A stretch of DNA of 32,536 nucleotides from contig MVRS01000070.1 of assembly GCA_002067975.1 (NCBI GenBank), positions 1-32,536 on the forward strand, read 5' to 3'. This DNA comes from Syntrophorhabdus sp. PtaU1.Bin058 (GTDB taxonomy: Bacteria > Desulfobacterota > Syntrophorhabdia > Syntrophorhabdales > Syntrophorhabdaceae). The notes under the pieces were generated by a model. It was not told the origin of the DNA, did no database searches, and saw only the letters and a list, made by a program, of their open reading frames with translations. The translations under genes were made by a program, and so were the position numbers. Position 1 is the stretch's first letter, and each line of letters opens with the position of its first letter. Of the stretch, positions 7,476 through 14,941 are shown in pieces.

Positions 7476-7991
7476 TTAGCGCTCTATTGTGGGTTTTCCA
7501 CACTTTGTGCAGAAAGGGGATTTCTTGGGCAATTCGGTGTCACAGTAAGGACAATAACAATTTTCCTTTTTGGCCCTTTCGCCTATGAATTCAACCTTTT
7601 TGTCTTCCTTGTCCCCCTTGCCTTCCTTGCGGTCGTAGTAATTCATAATCGCCTTGTGGAGTGCGTCGGCGCCGAGGTTCGAACAGTGGAGCTTGTTTTT
7701 CGGAAGTCCCCCCAGTTCCTGCGCAACGGAGTCGTTCGTGATCTTCAGGGCCTCATCAAGCGTTTTGCCCTTTGCCATCTCCGTAACCATACTTGATACA
7801 GCAATGGCGGCACCGCAGCCGTAGGTCTCAAATTTGATGTCATCGATGCGGTTGTCCTTGACCTTGATCCCTATGGTCATCATGTCGCCGCATACGGGGT
7901 TACCGACCTCACCGACCCCGTCAGGATTTTCTAACTTACCGACATTTTTAGGATTCTTGAAATGCTCCATGACTGTTTCGGAATACTGCAT
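7476..7991 (-). CDS. iscU: IscU/NifU-type Fe-S scaffold with C-terminal zinc ribbon
   Basis: 171 residues from ATG 7991, preceded by a strong AAAGGAGGT; the frame is open further upstream but that stretch is not IscU-like. Residues 1-125 are an IscU scaffold with all cluster ligands: C34-G-D36, C59 in TYGCGAAIAVSS, and H102-C103 in KLHCSNLGADAL. The LPPVK motif recognised by HscA in proteobacterial IscU is replaced by LPKNK. After a lysine/aspartate-rich linker, residues 143-168 form a zinc ribbon (C147-x2-C150, C161-x2-C164), an extra domain absent from E. coli IscU. It acts in the cytoplasm to assemble Fe-S clusters. It is the first gene of the minus-strand operon with the IscS-like and MoaE-like genes, behind a good promoter at 8026-8053. 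Confidence 0.9.
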   Translation of the reverse strand: MQYSETVMEHFKNPKNVGKLENPDGVGEVGNPVCGDMMTIGIKVKDNRIDDIKFETYGCGAAIAVSSMVTEMAKGKTLDEALKITNDSVAQELGGLPKNKLHCSNLGADALHKAIMNYYDRKEGKGDKEDKKVEFIGERAKKENCYCPYCDTELPKKSPFCTKCGKPTIER

Positions 7992-8025
7992 AGATACCTC
8001 CTTTTTGCTGTTTCCATATTTTAAC

Positions 8026-8053
8026 AATATAAGCCATTTAATTTTTTTTTCAA
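8026..8053 (-). promoter_or_regulatory. Promoter of the iscU operon
   Basis: On the minus strand TTGAAA (8048-8053) and TATATT (8026-8031) are separated by 16 bases including an A-tract. The expected transcript start is near 8019, leaving a leader of about 28 bases with the AAAGGAGGT site. No IscR-like dyad was noticed. Confidence 0.55.
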
Positions 8054-8125
8054 GATATATGCTCCGCGGTATCACTATGCCATACACATATTTTTGACCT
8101 GCCCGGACATAAAAAGGGTGGGGGG

Positions 8126-8154
8126 TTGACAAGTCTCGAAAACTCCGGTAATAA
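8126..8154 (+). promoter_or_regulatory. Sigma-70 promoter of the transporter unit
   Basis: TTGACA (8126-8131), 17 bases, TAATAA (8149-8154): close to consensus with ideal spacing. The expected start is near 8161, giving a leader of about 60 bases before the small ORF at 8220. Confidence 0.65.
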
Positions 8155-8219
8155 GGTAGAAGGCACAAGTTAATTTCAACGATGTGAATTCCAATCATCA
8201 TAACAAAAGGGGGTAGATT

Positions 8220-8288
8220 ATGACTGGAAGAAGGTTGATTGACTGGTACATGCCTTTCAAAACTGATGAGGAGGTGATGAGCGAATGA
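8220..8288 (+). CDS. Possible 22-residue leader/small ORF coupled to the transporter gene
   Basis: An ATG at 8220, about nine bases after an AAAAGGGGG site, opens a 22-codon frame (MTGRRLIDWYMPFKTDEEV, then MSE) that ends in TGA overlapping the transporter start (ATGA at 8285-8288). It carries GAGGAGGTGATG near its end, which is the ribosome binding site of the transporter. The arrangement suggests translational coupling or a leader peptide. The sequence is amphipathic at best and matches no known family; it could also be chance. Confidence 0.4.
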   Translation: MTGRRLIDWYMPFKTDEEVMSE

Positions 8289-9736
8289 GTGACCAGAAGA
8301 GTCAGTTTAATACAGAAGATTGGTGGTCCGTATGGATCGGGCTTTTCATATTTTTACTGGGTCTTCTCTATTTATCAGGTCTCGACATGCTTGGGTGGGT
8401 TGTCAAAACGAACGTCTGGACGGATTTTTCAAAATCCTTAGCGCCCATGTCGAAGACTTATGCCGGCATGTCGGGATTTTTCTCACTCTTCGTGACGTAC
8501 ATCGCTTTTCTCATCATGCTTTGTATCGGGGCAAAATCCCTTGGTTTCAAAATGGGAAAGTTCATCTACGGATTCACGGTGATATTCATTCTCACTTACG
8601 CCAGTGTTCTCGTCGGGCACTTTGCCAATATTGCAGCGAACTCGCCGGGAGATATCAAGAAGTTTAACCTCTCGTGGTCTTTAAAGCTGACCGGGGAGGC
8701 CGGTTTGATCGTTGCCCTTCTGGTCGGACTCTTCATCAGCAATTGCATGCCGAAATTTGCCGAGTCCCTGAAAGAGGCAGCGCGACCTGAGTGGTATATC
8801 AAGACCGCCATCGTAATCCTTGGCGCCGGCCTGGGAGTCAAGGCCGTGAGTGCCATGGGGCTCGCCACATCAGTAATGTTCAGGGGCCTGTGCGCTATTA
8901 TCGAGGCCTATCTGATCTACTGGGCGCTGGTGTATCTCATGGCCAGGAAATACTTCAAATTCAGCAGAGAGTGGGCTGCGCCCCTTGCATCGGGGATCTC
9001 CATATGCGGTGTTTCTGCCGCCATTGCAACAGGCGGGGCCATCCGTGCAAGGCCCATAGTACCGATCATGGTTTCATCACTTGTCGTTATCTTTGCCGTG
9101 TTTGAGCTTCTGTTCCTGCCTTTCCTTGCCCAGACCTTTCTGTATCATGACCCTCTGGTGGCCGGTGCCTGGATGGGCCTTGCCGTAAAGACCGACGGTG
9201 CGGCTGTGGCAAGCGGACAGATAGTGGACTCTCTTATAAGGGCCAAGGCGCTGACCGTCCAGGGCATCAATTACGAAGCCGGCTGGATACTCTCCACAAC
9301 GACAACGGTGAAGATATTCATCGATATCTTTATCGGTGTGTGGGCCTTTATCCTTGCCGTGATCTGGTGTACCGTGATCGAATGCAGACCGGGTGAAAAG
9401 GTGAAGGCCGTCGAAATATGGTACAGGTTCCCGAAATTCGTCATCGGATACGCCCTCACCTTCCTGATCATGCTGTTCATATGCCTCAATTCTCCCGGTA
9501 TTGTGAAGACGGCGGCTGTTGGGGCCGGGGAAGCGGATATCTTCAGGACGACCTTTTTTGCCCTCACCTTTTTTTCCATAGGGCTTGTCTCGAACTTCAG
9601 GAAACTCTGGGAGGAAGGGATAGGCCGCCTGGCCGTGGTGTACATTATTGCACTGTTCGGGTTCATAATCTGGATCGGTCTTTTGATATCATGGATCTTC
9701 TTCCATGGTGTCAGGCCGCCGGTTATCGGTGGGTAG
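8285..9736 (+). CDS. YeiH/PSE-family (putative sulfate exporter family) membrane transporter
   Basis: 483 residues with about 11-13 hydrophobic segments throughout. The phrase SGISICGVSAAIATGGAIRAR (about residues 236-256), the earlier ILGAGLGVKA and the later GAWMGLAVKTDGAAVASGQI are characteristic of the conserved YeiH/PSE family (Cons_hypoth698). At 483 residues it is longer than E. coli YeiH (about 350), with extra N-terminal membrane segments. Substrate is unproven; the family name refers to organosulfur-derived sulfate export in some bacteria. The start at 8285 has an excellent GAGGAGGTGATG site and overlaps the upstream 22-codon ORF by ATGA. A 53-residue single-helix protein follows 16 bases later, probably in the same transcript. 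Confidence 0.8.
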   Translation: MSDQKSQFNTEDWWSVWIGLFIFLLGLLYLSGLDMLGWVVKTNVWTDFSKSLAPMSKTYAGMSGFFSLFVTYIAFLIMLCIGAKSLGFKMGKFIYGFTVIFILTYASVLVGHFANIAANSPGDIKKFNLSWSLKLTGEAGLIVALLVGLFISNCMPKFAESLKEAARPEWYIKTAIVILGAGLGVKAVSAMGLATSVMFRGLCAIIEAYLIYWALVYLMARKYFKFSREWAAPLASGISICGVSAAIATGGAIRARPIVPIMVSSLVVIFAVFELLFLPFLAQTFLYHDPLVAGAWMGLAVKTDGAAVASGQIVDSLIRAKALTVQGINYEAGWILSTTTTVKIFIDIFIGVWAFILAVIWCTVIECRPGEKVKAVEIWYRFPKFVIGYALTFLIMLFICLNSPGIVKTAAVGAGEADIFRTTFFALTFFSIGLVSNFRKLWEEGIGRLAVVYIIALFGFIIWIGLLISWIFFHGVRPPVIGG

Positions 9737-9752
9737 ATAAGGAGGATAGATC

Positions 9753-9914
9753 ATGGCAGAAGAACAAAAGATCAGTGAAGAACTGCAAAAGATGGAATAT
9801 GAGCCGCTTTTGCCGGTTGAGAAGAAACTCATTACAATAAGTCTCATCCTCGGGGTTGTGCTGCTTGGATTTTTGGTCTGGCTGAGCTACACATTCTTCC
9901 CTCACGGCGGCTGA
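9753..9914 (+). CDS. Small single-pass membrane protein following the transporter
   Basis: 53 residues. ATG 9753 is preceded by AAGGAGGAT. A charged N-terminal half (MAEEQKISEELQKMEYEPLL) is followed by one transmembrane helix (about residues 28-47, LITISLILGVVLLGFLVWLS) and ends YTFFPHGG. No family recognised. The strong ribosome binding site, tight spacing to the transporter gene and clean membrane helix argue that it is real; a small accessory subunit or regulator of the transporter is a reasonable guess. A GC-rich hairpin follows at 9935-9964. Confidence 0.65.
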   Translation: MAEEQKISEELQKMEYEPLLPVEKKLITISLILGVVLLGFLVWLSYTFFPHGG

Positions 9915-9934
9915 GAATAGCTTGAGAATATCAG

Positions 9935-9964
9935 GGCAGGGCGCGAGACGATCTGCGCCCTGCC
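9935..9964 (+). terminator. Probable terminator hairpin of the transporter unit
   Basis: GGCAGGGCGC (9935-9944) pairs perfectly with GCGCCCTGCC (9955-9964) around a 10-base loop, 20 bases after the small membrane protein. No T-tract follows, so it may act with a factor or stabilise the 3' end. Confidence 0.45.
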
Positions 9965-9974
9965 GATCACTAAT

Positions 9975-10085
9975 CCGTAAGGCGTAAGGGGAGAAAAACC
10001 TGTTCAACGTTCTATGTTCAACGTTTTTACCTTTTGCATGTCATTGGGTTATTCCCCTAACGCCTCACGCCTGACGACTTACGGG
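9975..10085. repeat. Heptad-periodic inverted-repeat element A
   Basis: Outer arms CCGTAAGGCGTAAGGGG (9975-9991) and 10054-10085 (ACGCCTC, ACGCCTG, ACGACTT units ending ACGGG) are inverted versions of the same heptads; the right arm has about two extra 7-base units. Between them is a direct heptad run GTTCAAC GTTCTAT GTTCAAC at 10002-10022. A 26-base part (9996-10021) is repeated exactly at 16780-16805. It fills most of the gap between the transporter unit and the convergent radical SAM gene. Confidence 0.75.
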
Positions 10086-10112
10086 TGTCTTGTTGCCTTC
10101 AGCCGGAAGGGC

Positions 10113-11204
10113 TCAAAATCCCTTTATCTTGTGGCAGGTGGCGCAGGGAGGCGGAGGGTCAGGATATGAAACCGCTTCAATGGGCTTCATGTCCGTAAGG
10201 GATTCGTACAACATATCTATAAATTTTATCCGCTCGTGGAAGCAGTTCCGGAATTCAGTATAGGCCTTGCTGTTCCATATATCGTCTATGTGGTTCCTGA
10301 AGATGTTGCCGAAGCTTACCCTCTCCGTGCTGTGCTCCTCTCCGCAAAATATCCTCTTGAAGGGGGAGAGTATAGGAGGGCCGAGGTAGACGCAGGGCGA
10401 TACCTCGCCGTCAGCCGATACGTAAAGGTTCCTCAAAGGATTTTCAGCACAGACAGCGACGTCACAGGGGCGCAGCGGGGGCATACTGAGGTTTATTCCC
10501 AGTCTCTGCGCCCTTTTCCTCGTCTCTGCAAGGATTGCCCGATAGGGCTCATCACGCGTCTCTTCGCAGACAAAGACCCGTTCTTTGTCCTGCCGTGTGT
10601 TTGTGATATGGACGATGTTGATAAAGATAACCTCCCGGATGCCGATCTTTCCGGCAAGATCAATGACAGAGGGGGCCTCATGGATATTTTCCTTGAGCAT
10701 GAGGTAGACGATGTGCATCGCCGGTTTCGTCATCCCTTTTTCAGCAGCGAGTCTTTTCATGAACGTCATCGAATTGATCAATGCATCAAGATCGGAATTG
10801 ACACGGATGGCATTGTGTGTCCCGCCTGTTGTCCCCGACAGGGAAAACCCGATGAAGTCGATTCCTGCGGCGATAAGGTCCTTCGCGTACTCCTCGGTAA
10901 GCCCCATGCCGCTTGTCACAAAGCCGACCTCTGCCCCTTCCTGCCTGACAAGGAGTATGCATTCGATGAGGTGCTTATAGAACAGCGATTCACCCCATCC
11001 CTCGAGGACCACGCTCTGCACGTCTTTTAAAAGCGGTACTATCCTTTTAAAGTTTTCAAAGTCCATGTCCATCCGGTACCAGTCTTTATATTCGTCCTTG
11101 ATGCACATGGTGCATTTCAGGGAACATCTCGTGGTGAGCTCGATCTGCCATGTCGAGAACGGCCTTGTCTTCCGTGATTTGAAAAGTTTATCGAGAATGC
11201 CCAT
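10113..11204 (-). CDS. Radical SAM protein with SPASM-like C-terminus
   Basis: 363 residues from ATG 11204, preceded by AAAGGGG. The radical SAM cluster motif is C27-x3-C31-x2-C34 (TTRCSLKCTMCIKDEY). Typical barrel phrases follow (VVLEGWGESLFYKHLIE; VGFVTSGMGLTEEYAKDLIAAG). The C-terminal third has SPASM-like cysteines: CDVAVCAENPLRNLYVSADG, SPCVYLGPP, and a terminal CATCHKIKGF. Such proteins bind one or two extra 4Fe-4S clusters and modify peptides, proteins or cofactors. No precursor peptide gene is visible nearby, so the substrate is unknown. It is monocistronic, with its own promoter at 11241-11269 and heptad-repeat elements on both sides. Confidence 0.8.
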   Translation of the reverse strand: MGILDKLFKSRKTRPFSTWQIELTTRCSLKCTMCIKDEYKDWYRMDMDFENFKRIVPLLKDVQSVVLEGWGESLFYKHLIECILLVRQEGAEVGFVTSGMGLTEEYAKDLIAAGIDFIGFSLSGTTGGTHNAIRVNSDLDALINSMTFMKRLAAEKGMTKPAMHIVYLMLKENIHEAPSVIDLAGKIGIREVIFINIVHITNTRQDKERVFVCEETRDEPYRAILAETRKRAQRLGINLSMPPLRPCDVAVCAENPLRNLYVSADGEVSPCVYLGPPILSPFKRIFCGEEHSTERVSFGNIFRNHIDDIWNSKAYTEFRNCFHERIKFIDMLYESLTDMKPIEAVSYPDPPPPCATCHKIKGF

Positions 11205-11240
11205 GCGACCCCTTTTTGCCCGTCGTACGGTCTTCTATTG

Positions 11241-11269
11241 ATTCTATATAGCTCGGTCAGTAGAGTCAA
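11241..11269 (-). promoter_or_regulatory. Promoter of the radical SAM gene
   Basis: On the minus strand TTGACT (11264-11269), 17 bases, TAGAAT (11241-11246). The expected start is near 11234, about 30 bases before the ATG. Confidence 0.5.
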
Positions 11270-11280
11270 TAGCCGCTCAA

Positions 11281-11490
11281 CATCAGCCGTCAGCACACAG
11301 CTGTCAGCTATCAGCTGAAACAAAAAAGGCTCTTAGGCTGATGGCTGAAAGCTGATCGCTGATAGCTGAAATGTTTATCTCTCTGCCCTCAGCCCTCCGC
11401 TCTCTGCTGTAGTTCCCGCGAACGCCTCACGCCGAACGTCCTTCCTTACGATCCCGATATGCGATATACGATATACTATATACGATATAC
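11281..11490. repeat. Heptad-periodic element B (hairpin plus GATATAC run)
   Basis: Five consecutive left units NNNCAGC (11281-11315: CATCAGC CGTCAGC ACACAGC TGTCAGC TATCAGC) face five right units (11336-11370: GGCTGAT GGCTGAA AGCTGAT CGCTGAT AGCTGAA), forming a 35-base-armed imperfect hairpin with a 20-base loop. After a pyrimidine-rich spacer come a degenerate ACGCCTC run (about 11419-11452) and a direct run GATATGC GATATAC GATATAC TATATAC GATATAC (11456-11490). This accounts for most of the 358-base gap between the radical SAM and SDR genes; the remainder holds the promoters. Confidence 0.75.
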
Positions 11491-11511
11491 GCATTAAGTT
11501 ATCGTTTCCAC

Positions 11512-11541
11512 TTGAGTCGCTCTTTAATTATTTTGTATGAT
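11512..11541 (+). promoter_or_regulatory. Possible promoter of the SDR-lonB unit
   Basis: TTGAGT (11512-11517), 18 bases, TATGAT (11536-11541), directly after the GATATAC heptad run. The predicted start leaves a short leader containing GAGAGAGG before ATG 11563. Confidence 0.35.
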
Positions 11542-11562
11542 ATGGGAGAGAGAGGTTGGAAT

Positions 11563-12318
11563 ATGAAATTGCAAAACAGGGTAGCATTGTTGACGGCAGC
11601 CGCCGGTGCGGGGATCGGTCAGACAACGGCGCGGGTCATGGCGCGTGAAGGCGCAAGTGTTGTTGTTACCGATGCCCACGAGGAACGGGCAATCTCCGTA
11701 GCAGATATGATCCATGATGAATATGGCGCGGACACCATGGGCATGCGCTGTGACGTAACAAAGAAAGAGGACGTTGAACGCGTTGTGGCTGCAACCATGA
11801 AACGTTTCGGGCGCATCGATATCCTCTTCAACAATGCCGGTACGAACAGACCCTCGCAGGTCGTTGATATGACGGACGAGGCATGGGAGCTTGTCATCAA
11901 TACGTCGCTCAGCGGTACCTTCTATTGCTGCAGGGCGGTGCTCCCGGCGATGATCGCGCAGAAAAGAGGTCGTATTGTAAGTATTACCTCTGTGGCTGCC
12001 TTCCGGGGTCTGAAGGCCGGTCATGCGCATTATGCCGCGGCCAAGGCAGGGGTGATGGCCTTTACCCGGTGCTTGGCGATGGAGGTGGCAGAGCATTACA
12101 TTACGGTCAATACGGTGGCGCCGAGCTTCATATATAACGAGTTTATCCCACACATCTATCCCGAGGAAGAGATACAAAGGATGTACGAGGAGATACCTTA
12201 TCCGAGAAAGGGGACGCCGGAGGATATTGCCAACACGGTCCTCTTTCTTGTTTCCGATGAAGGGGAGTATGTAACAGGACAGACCATATGTGTTACCGGC
12301 GGAAGTTGGATGAGATGA
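11563..12318 (+). CDS. Short-chain dehydrogenase/reductase (SDR)
   Basis: 251 residues from ATG 11563, with GAGAGAGG eight bases upstream; in-frame codons back to TTG 11512 lack a ribosome binding site. A classical SDR: the nucleotide-binding loop is TAAAGAGIG (usual TGxxxGxG, with Ala in place of the first Gly), then CDVTKKEDV, NNAG, the catalytic Ser in SITSVAAF, and Y-AAA-K. The C-terminus has the usual TGQTICVTGGSWMR ending. NAD(P)H-dependent oxidation or reduction of an alcohol or keto group is expected; FabG-like or 3-hydroxyacyl substrates are possible, but the substrate cannot be read from sequence. It is followed after 22 bases by lonB, probably in the same transcript. Confidence 0.85.
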   Translation: MKLQNRVALLTAAAGAGIGQTTARVMAREGASVVVTDAHEERAISVADMIHDEYGADTMGMRCDVTKKEDVERVVAATMKRFGRIDILFNNAGTNRPSQVVDMTDEAWELVINTSLSGTFYCCRAVLPAMIAQKRGRIVSITSVAAFRGLKAGHAHYAAAKAGVMAFTRCLAMEVAEHYITVNTVAPSFIYNEFIPHIYPEEEIQRMYEEIPYPRKGTPEDIANTVLFLVSDEGEYVTGQTICVTGGSWMR

Positions 12319-12340
12319 CGGTGGACGAAAGGAGGTTATC

Positions 12341-14755
12341 GTGCAACAGAAACTAAGCCCTGAGGAGCTTTATAAACGATGTGATCCGGATATCTTTTCA
12401 TTCAGGACTACCGGAGAGATCACGGAATTTATGAGAACGATCGGACAGGAAAAGGCCCTCAACGCCCTCGACTTTGGCCTCAATATAGACAGCAATGGGT
12501 TCAACATATTCGCCATAGGAGAGAGCGGCACCGGCAAGATGACAACGGTGATGACCAGGCTCAGCACAAAGGCATCCGAGGAGGTCGCCCCGCCTGACTG
12601 GTGCTATGTCTATAATTTCAAGGACCCTGATACCTCCATAGCATTGTCGTTCGATCCCGGCAAGGGGGTTATCTTCCAGAAGGAGATGGATGAGCTTATC
12701 AAGATACTGCGGATCGAGATACCCAAGGCCTTTGAATCAAAGGAATATGAGACGCAGAAGAGCAAGATCATTGAGGAATTTCAGGAGAAACAGGCAGAGT
12801 ACTTTGCGAGGCTCGATGCAGAGGCAAAGGAAAGGAGATTCACCGTAAAGCGCCAGCCCACAGGGATCCTGATAGTCCCCATAAAAGAGAACGGGGAACC
12901 TCTGTCAAAGGAAGAATTCGATGCGCTGGACGAGAAGACAAGAAAGAAGATGGAGGAAACGGGCCGGTTCTTCCAGGAGAAGCTCAATGACGTCGTACGG
13001 GTCCTCAGGGAAGCGGAAAAGATCGTCCGGGACATGATGTCAAAGCTTGACAGGATGGTGGCCCTCGATCTCGTGGGGCCGCTTATCGATGTAATGGAGA
13101 AAAAATATCATGACCGGGAAAAGGTTGAACAATACCTGAAGAACGTCGAGGAAGAGATACTCTCACACCTTGACGAGTTCCGTGTAACAGAAGAACAGCC
13201 CTCGCCCATCCCTTTCCTGAAGATGCCCAAGGCAGAGACGTCCTTCTCCAAGTACAGTGTGAATGTGATCGTCAACAACGGGGAGCGGAAGGGCGCCCCT
13301 GTCGTGTATGAGAGCAACCCGACGTATCTGAACCTTTTCGGCCGCTTGGAATACAAGGTCCAGTATGGCATGGCGACGACGGATTTTACGATGATCAAGG
13401 CCGGCTCTCTCCACAAGGCGAACGGCGGCTATCTTGTTGTGGATGCAATGGAGCTCCTCAGAAATCCCTTCTCGTATGATGCCCTGAAAAGGGCGCTCAA
13501 GAATAAAGAGATAAAGATCGAGGACATCCTCGAACAATACAGGCTTGTCAGTACCGCAGGGCTAAAGTCGGAACCGATACCGTTGAACGCCAAGGTCATC
13601 CTTGTCGGCAACCCTTACCTGTACTACCTGCTGCACAATTATGATGAGGACTCCCGGGAGCTTTTCAAGGTCAAGGCCGATTTTGACAGCAGGATGGAGA
13701 GGACGCCCGAGAACATCATGAAATACGCGGCATTTGTTGCCCAGTGCCAGAAGGAGGAAAACCTCCTCCCCTTCGACAGGACGGGCGTCGCAAAGATCGT
13801 TGAGTACGGGTCGCGGTTCGCGGACCACCAGGAAAAACTCTCCACAAAGTTCAGCCTTATCGCAGACCTCATCCGCGAGGCGCACTACTGGGCGAAAAAA
13901 GAGAACAGCGACGTTGTAACAGGGACATATGTCCAGAAGGCCGTAGACGAAAAGATACACCGTATAAACCGTATCGAAGAGAGAATCCAGGAGATGATGG
14001 TCGAGGACACGTTGATCGTCAATACATCGGGCGAAAAGGTGGGACAGGTGAACGGCCTGGCAGTCTTTGATCTCGGTGATTACAGCTTCGGGAAACCCTC
14101 AAGGATCACTGCCAAGACGTATGCAGGCAAGGCCGGTGTCGTAAACCTCGAACGCGAGACAAAGATGAGCGGGAAGATCCACGAAAAGGCGATACTGATT
14201 GTTACGAGCTATCTCGGCAGCAAATATGCAATAAAAAGACCCATCAGTCTTTCCGCATCGATCACCTTTGAACAGCTTTATGAGATGATCGAGGGGGACA
14301 GCGCGACCTGCGCGGAGCTTTATGCCCTTCTGAGCAGCATCTCCGGCGTCCCGTTAAAACAGAACTTTGCCGTGACGGGATCGATGGACCAGAACGGTGA
14401 CGTGCAGCCTATCGGCGGCGCGAACCAGAAGATAGAAGGGTTCTTTGAGCTTTGCAAGGCGAGGGGGCTTGACGGCACGCACGGCGTCATCATACCGAAA
14501 AGAAATATCAGGCACCTTGTCCTCAATGAAGAGGTGGTAAGGGCTGTCCGGGATGGAAGGTTCCTGATCTATGCGATCGACAGGATGGAAGAAGGCTTAG
14601 AGCTGTTGACGAACATGAAGGCAGGGGAATTGCAGGAAGACGGCACATACCCCGAAGGCACCATCAACTTTCTCGTTGAAAAGCGTTTGACGGAGATCTC
14701 GGAGGCGCTGGAGAAGAAGAAGGAAAAGGAGAACGGAGAAGAAAAGCAGGAATAG
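12341..14755 (+). CDS. LonB-type ATP-dependent protease (AAA_32 / S16 family)
   Basis: 804 residues; GTG start at 12341 behind AAAGGAGG. Residues 1-70 include a Walker A GESGTGKMT (60-68). A long insertion of charged helices (about 110-290) is followed by the rest of the AAA module (DAMELLRNPFSYDALKRALK; VILVGNPYLYYLL; FDSRMERTP). The C-terminal S16 protease domain carries the Ser-Lys dyad: S654 in EGDSATCAELYALLSS and K697 in GGANQKIEGFFEL. The layout matches the bacterial Lon-related proteases of the AAA_32/LonB type (about 800 residues), which lack the LonA N-terminal domain. It should degrade damaged or regulatory proteins in the cytoplasm. It follows the SDR gene, with a heptad element just downstream. 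Confidence 0.9.
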   Translation: MQQKLSPEELYKRCDPDIFSFRTTGEITEFMRTIGQEKALNALDFGLNIDSNGFNIFAIGESGTGKMTTVMTRLSTKASEEVAPPDWCYVYNFKDPDTSIALSFDPGKGVIFQKEMDELIKILRIEIPKAFESKEYETQKSKIIEEFQEKQAEYFARLDAEAKERRFTVKRQPTGILIVPIKENGEPLSKEEFDALDEKTRKKMEETGRFFQEKLNDVVRVLREAEKIVRDMMSKLDRMVALDLVGPLIDVMEKKYHDREKVEQYLKNVEEEILSHLDEFRVTEEQPSPIPFLKMPKAETSFSKYSVNVIVNNGERKGAPVVYESNPTYLNLFGRLEYKVQYGMATTDFTMIKAGSLHKANGGYLVVDAMELLRNPFSYDALKRALKNKEIKIEDILEQYRLVSTAGLKSEPIPLNAKVILVGNPYLYYLLHNYDEDSRELFKVKADFDSRMERTPENIMKYAAFVAQCQKEENLLPFDRTGVAKIVEYGSRFADHQEKLSTKFSLIADLIREAHYWAKKENSDVVTGTYVQKAVDEKIHRINRIEERIQEMMVEDTLIVNTSGEKVGQVNGLAVFDLGDYSFGKPSRITAKTYAGKAGVVNLERETKMSGKIHEKAILIVTSYLGSKYAIKRPISLSASITFEQLYEMIEGDSATCAELYALLSSISGVPLKQNFAVTGSMDQNGDVQPIGGANQKIEGFFELCKARGLDGTHGVIIPKRNIRHLVLNEEVVRAVRDGRFLIYAIDRMEEGLELLTNMKAGELQEDGTYPEGTINFLVEKRLTEISEALEKKKEKENGEEKQE

Positions 14756-14761
14756 CCCATA

Positions 14762-14920
14762 GCGTATCGTATATCGTAGTTCGTATATCGAGACTGCAAA
14801 GGAAGACCGTGAGGCGTGAATCGTAAGTCGTGAGGGGATTAAATCGCCTAACGCCTCACGCCTAACGACTTACGGGTTTGTGGGAGTTGTTCGCTGATAG
14901 CTAAAAGCTGACAGCTTAGA
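14762..14920. repeat. Heptad-periodic element C (three heptad families)
   Basis: Three runs lie in a row. First, GCGTATC GTATATC GTAGTTC GTATATC (14762-14789). Second, a hairpin of CCGTGAG GCGTGAA TCGTAAG TCGTGAG (14807-14834) against CGCCTAA CGCCTCA CGCCTAA CGACTTA CGGG (14845-14876), with a loop of about 10 bases. Third, GCTGATA GCTAAAA GCTGACA GCTTAGA (14893-14920). The element fills nearly the whole gap between lonB and the hydrolase gene and stops about eight bases before the ribosome binding site of the latter. Confidence 0.75.
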
Positions 14921-14941
14921 AAAACAACAAGGAGATGAAGA

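Noticed and set aside
7992-8201. Upstream extension of the iscU frame by 70 codons
   Set aside because: It covers the promoter and ribosome binding site and does not look like IscU; ATG 7991 fits the family start.
10236-11030. 264-codon plus-strand frame opposite the radical SAM gene
   Set aside because: Shadow of a gene with clear CxxxCxxC and SPASM features; no start signals of its own.
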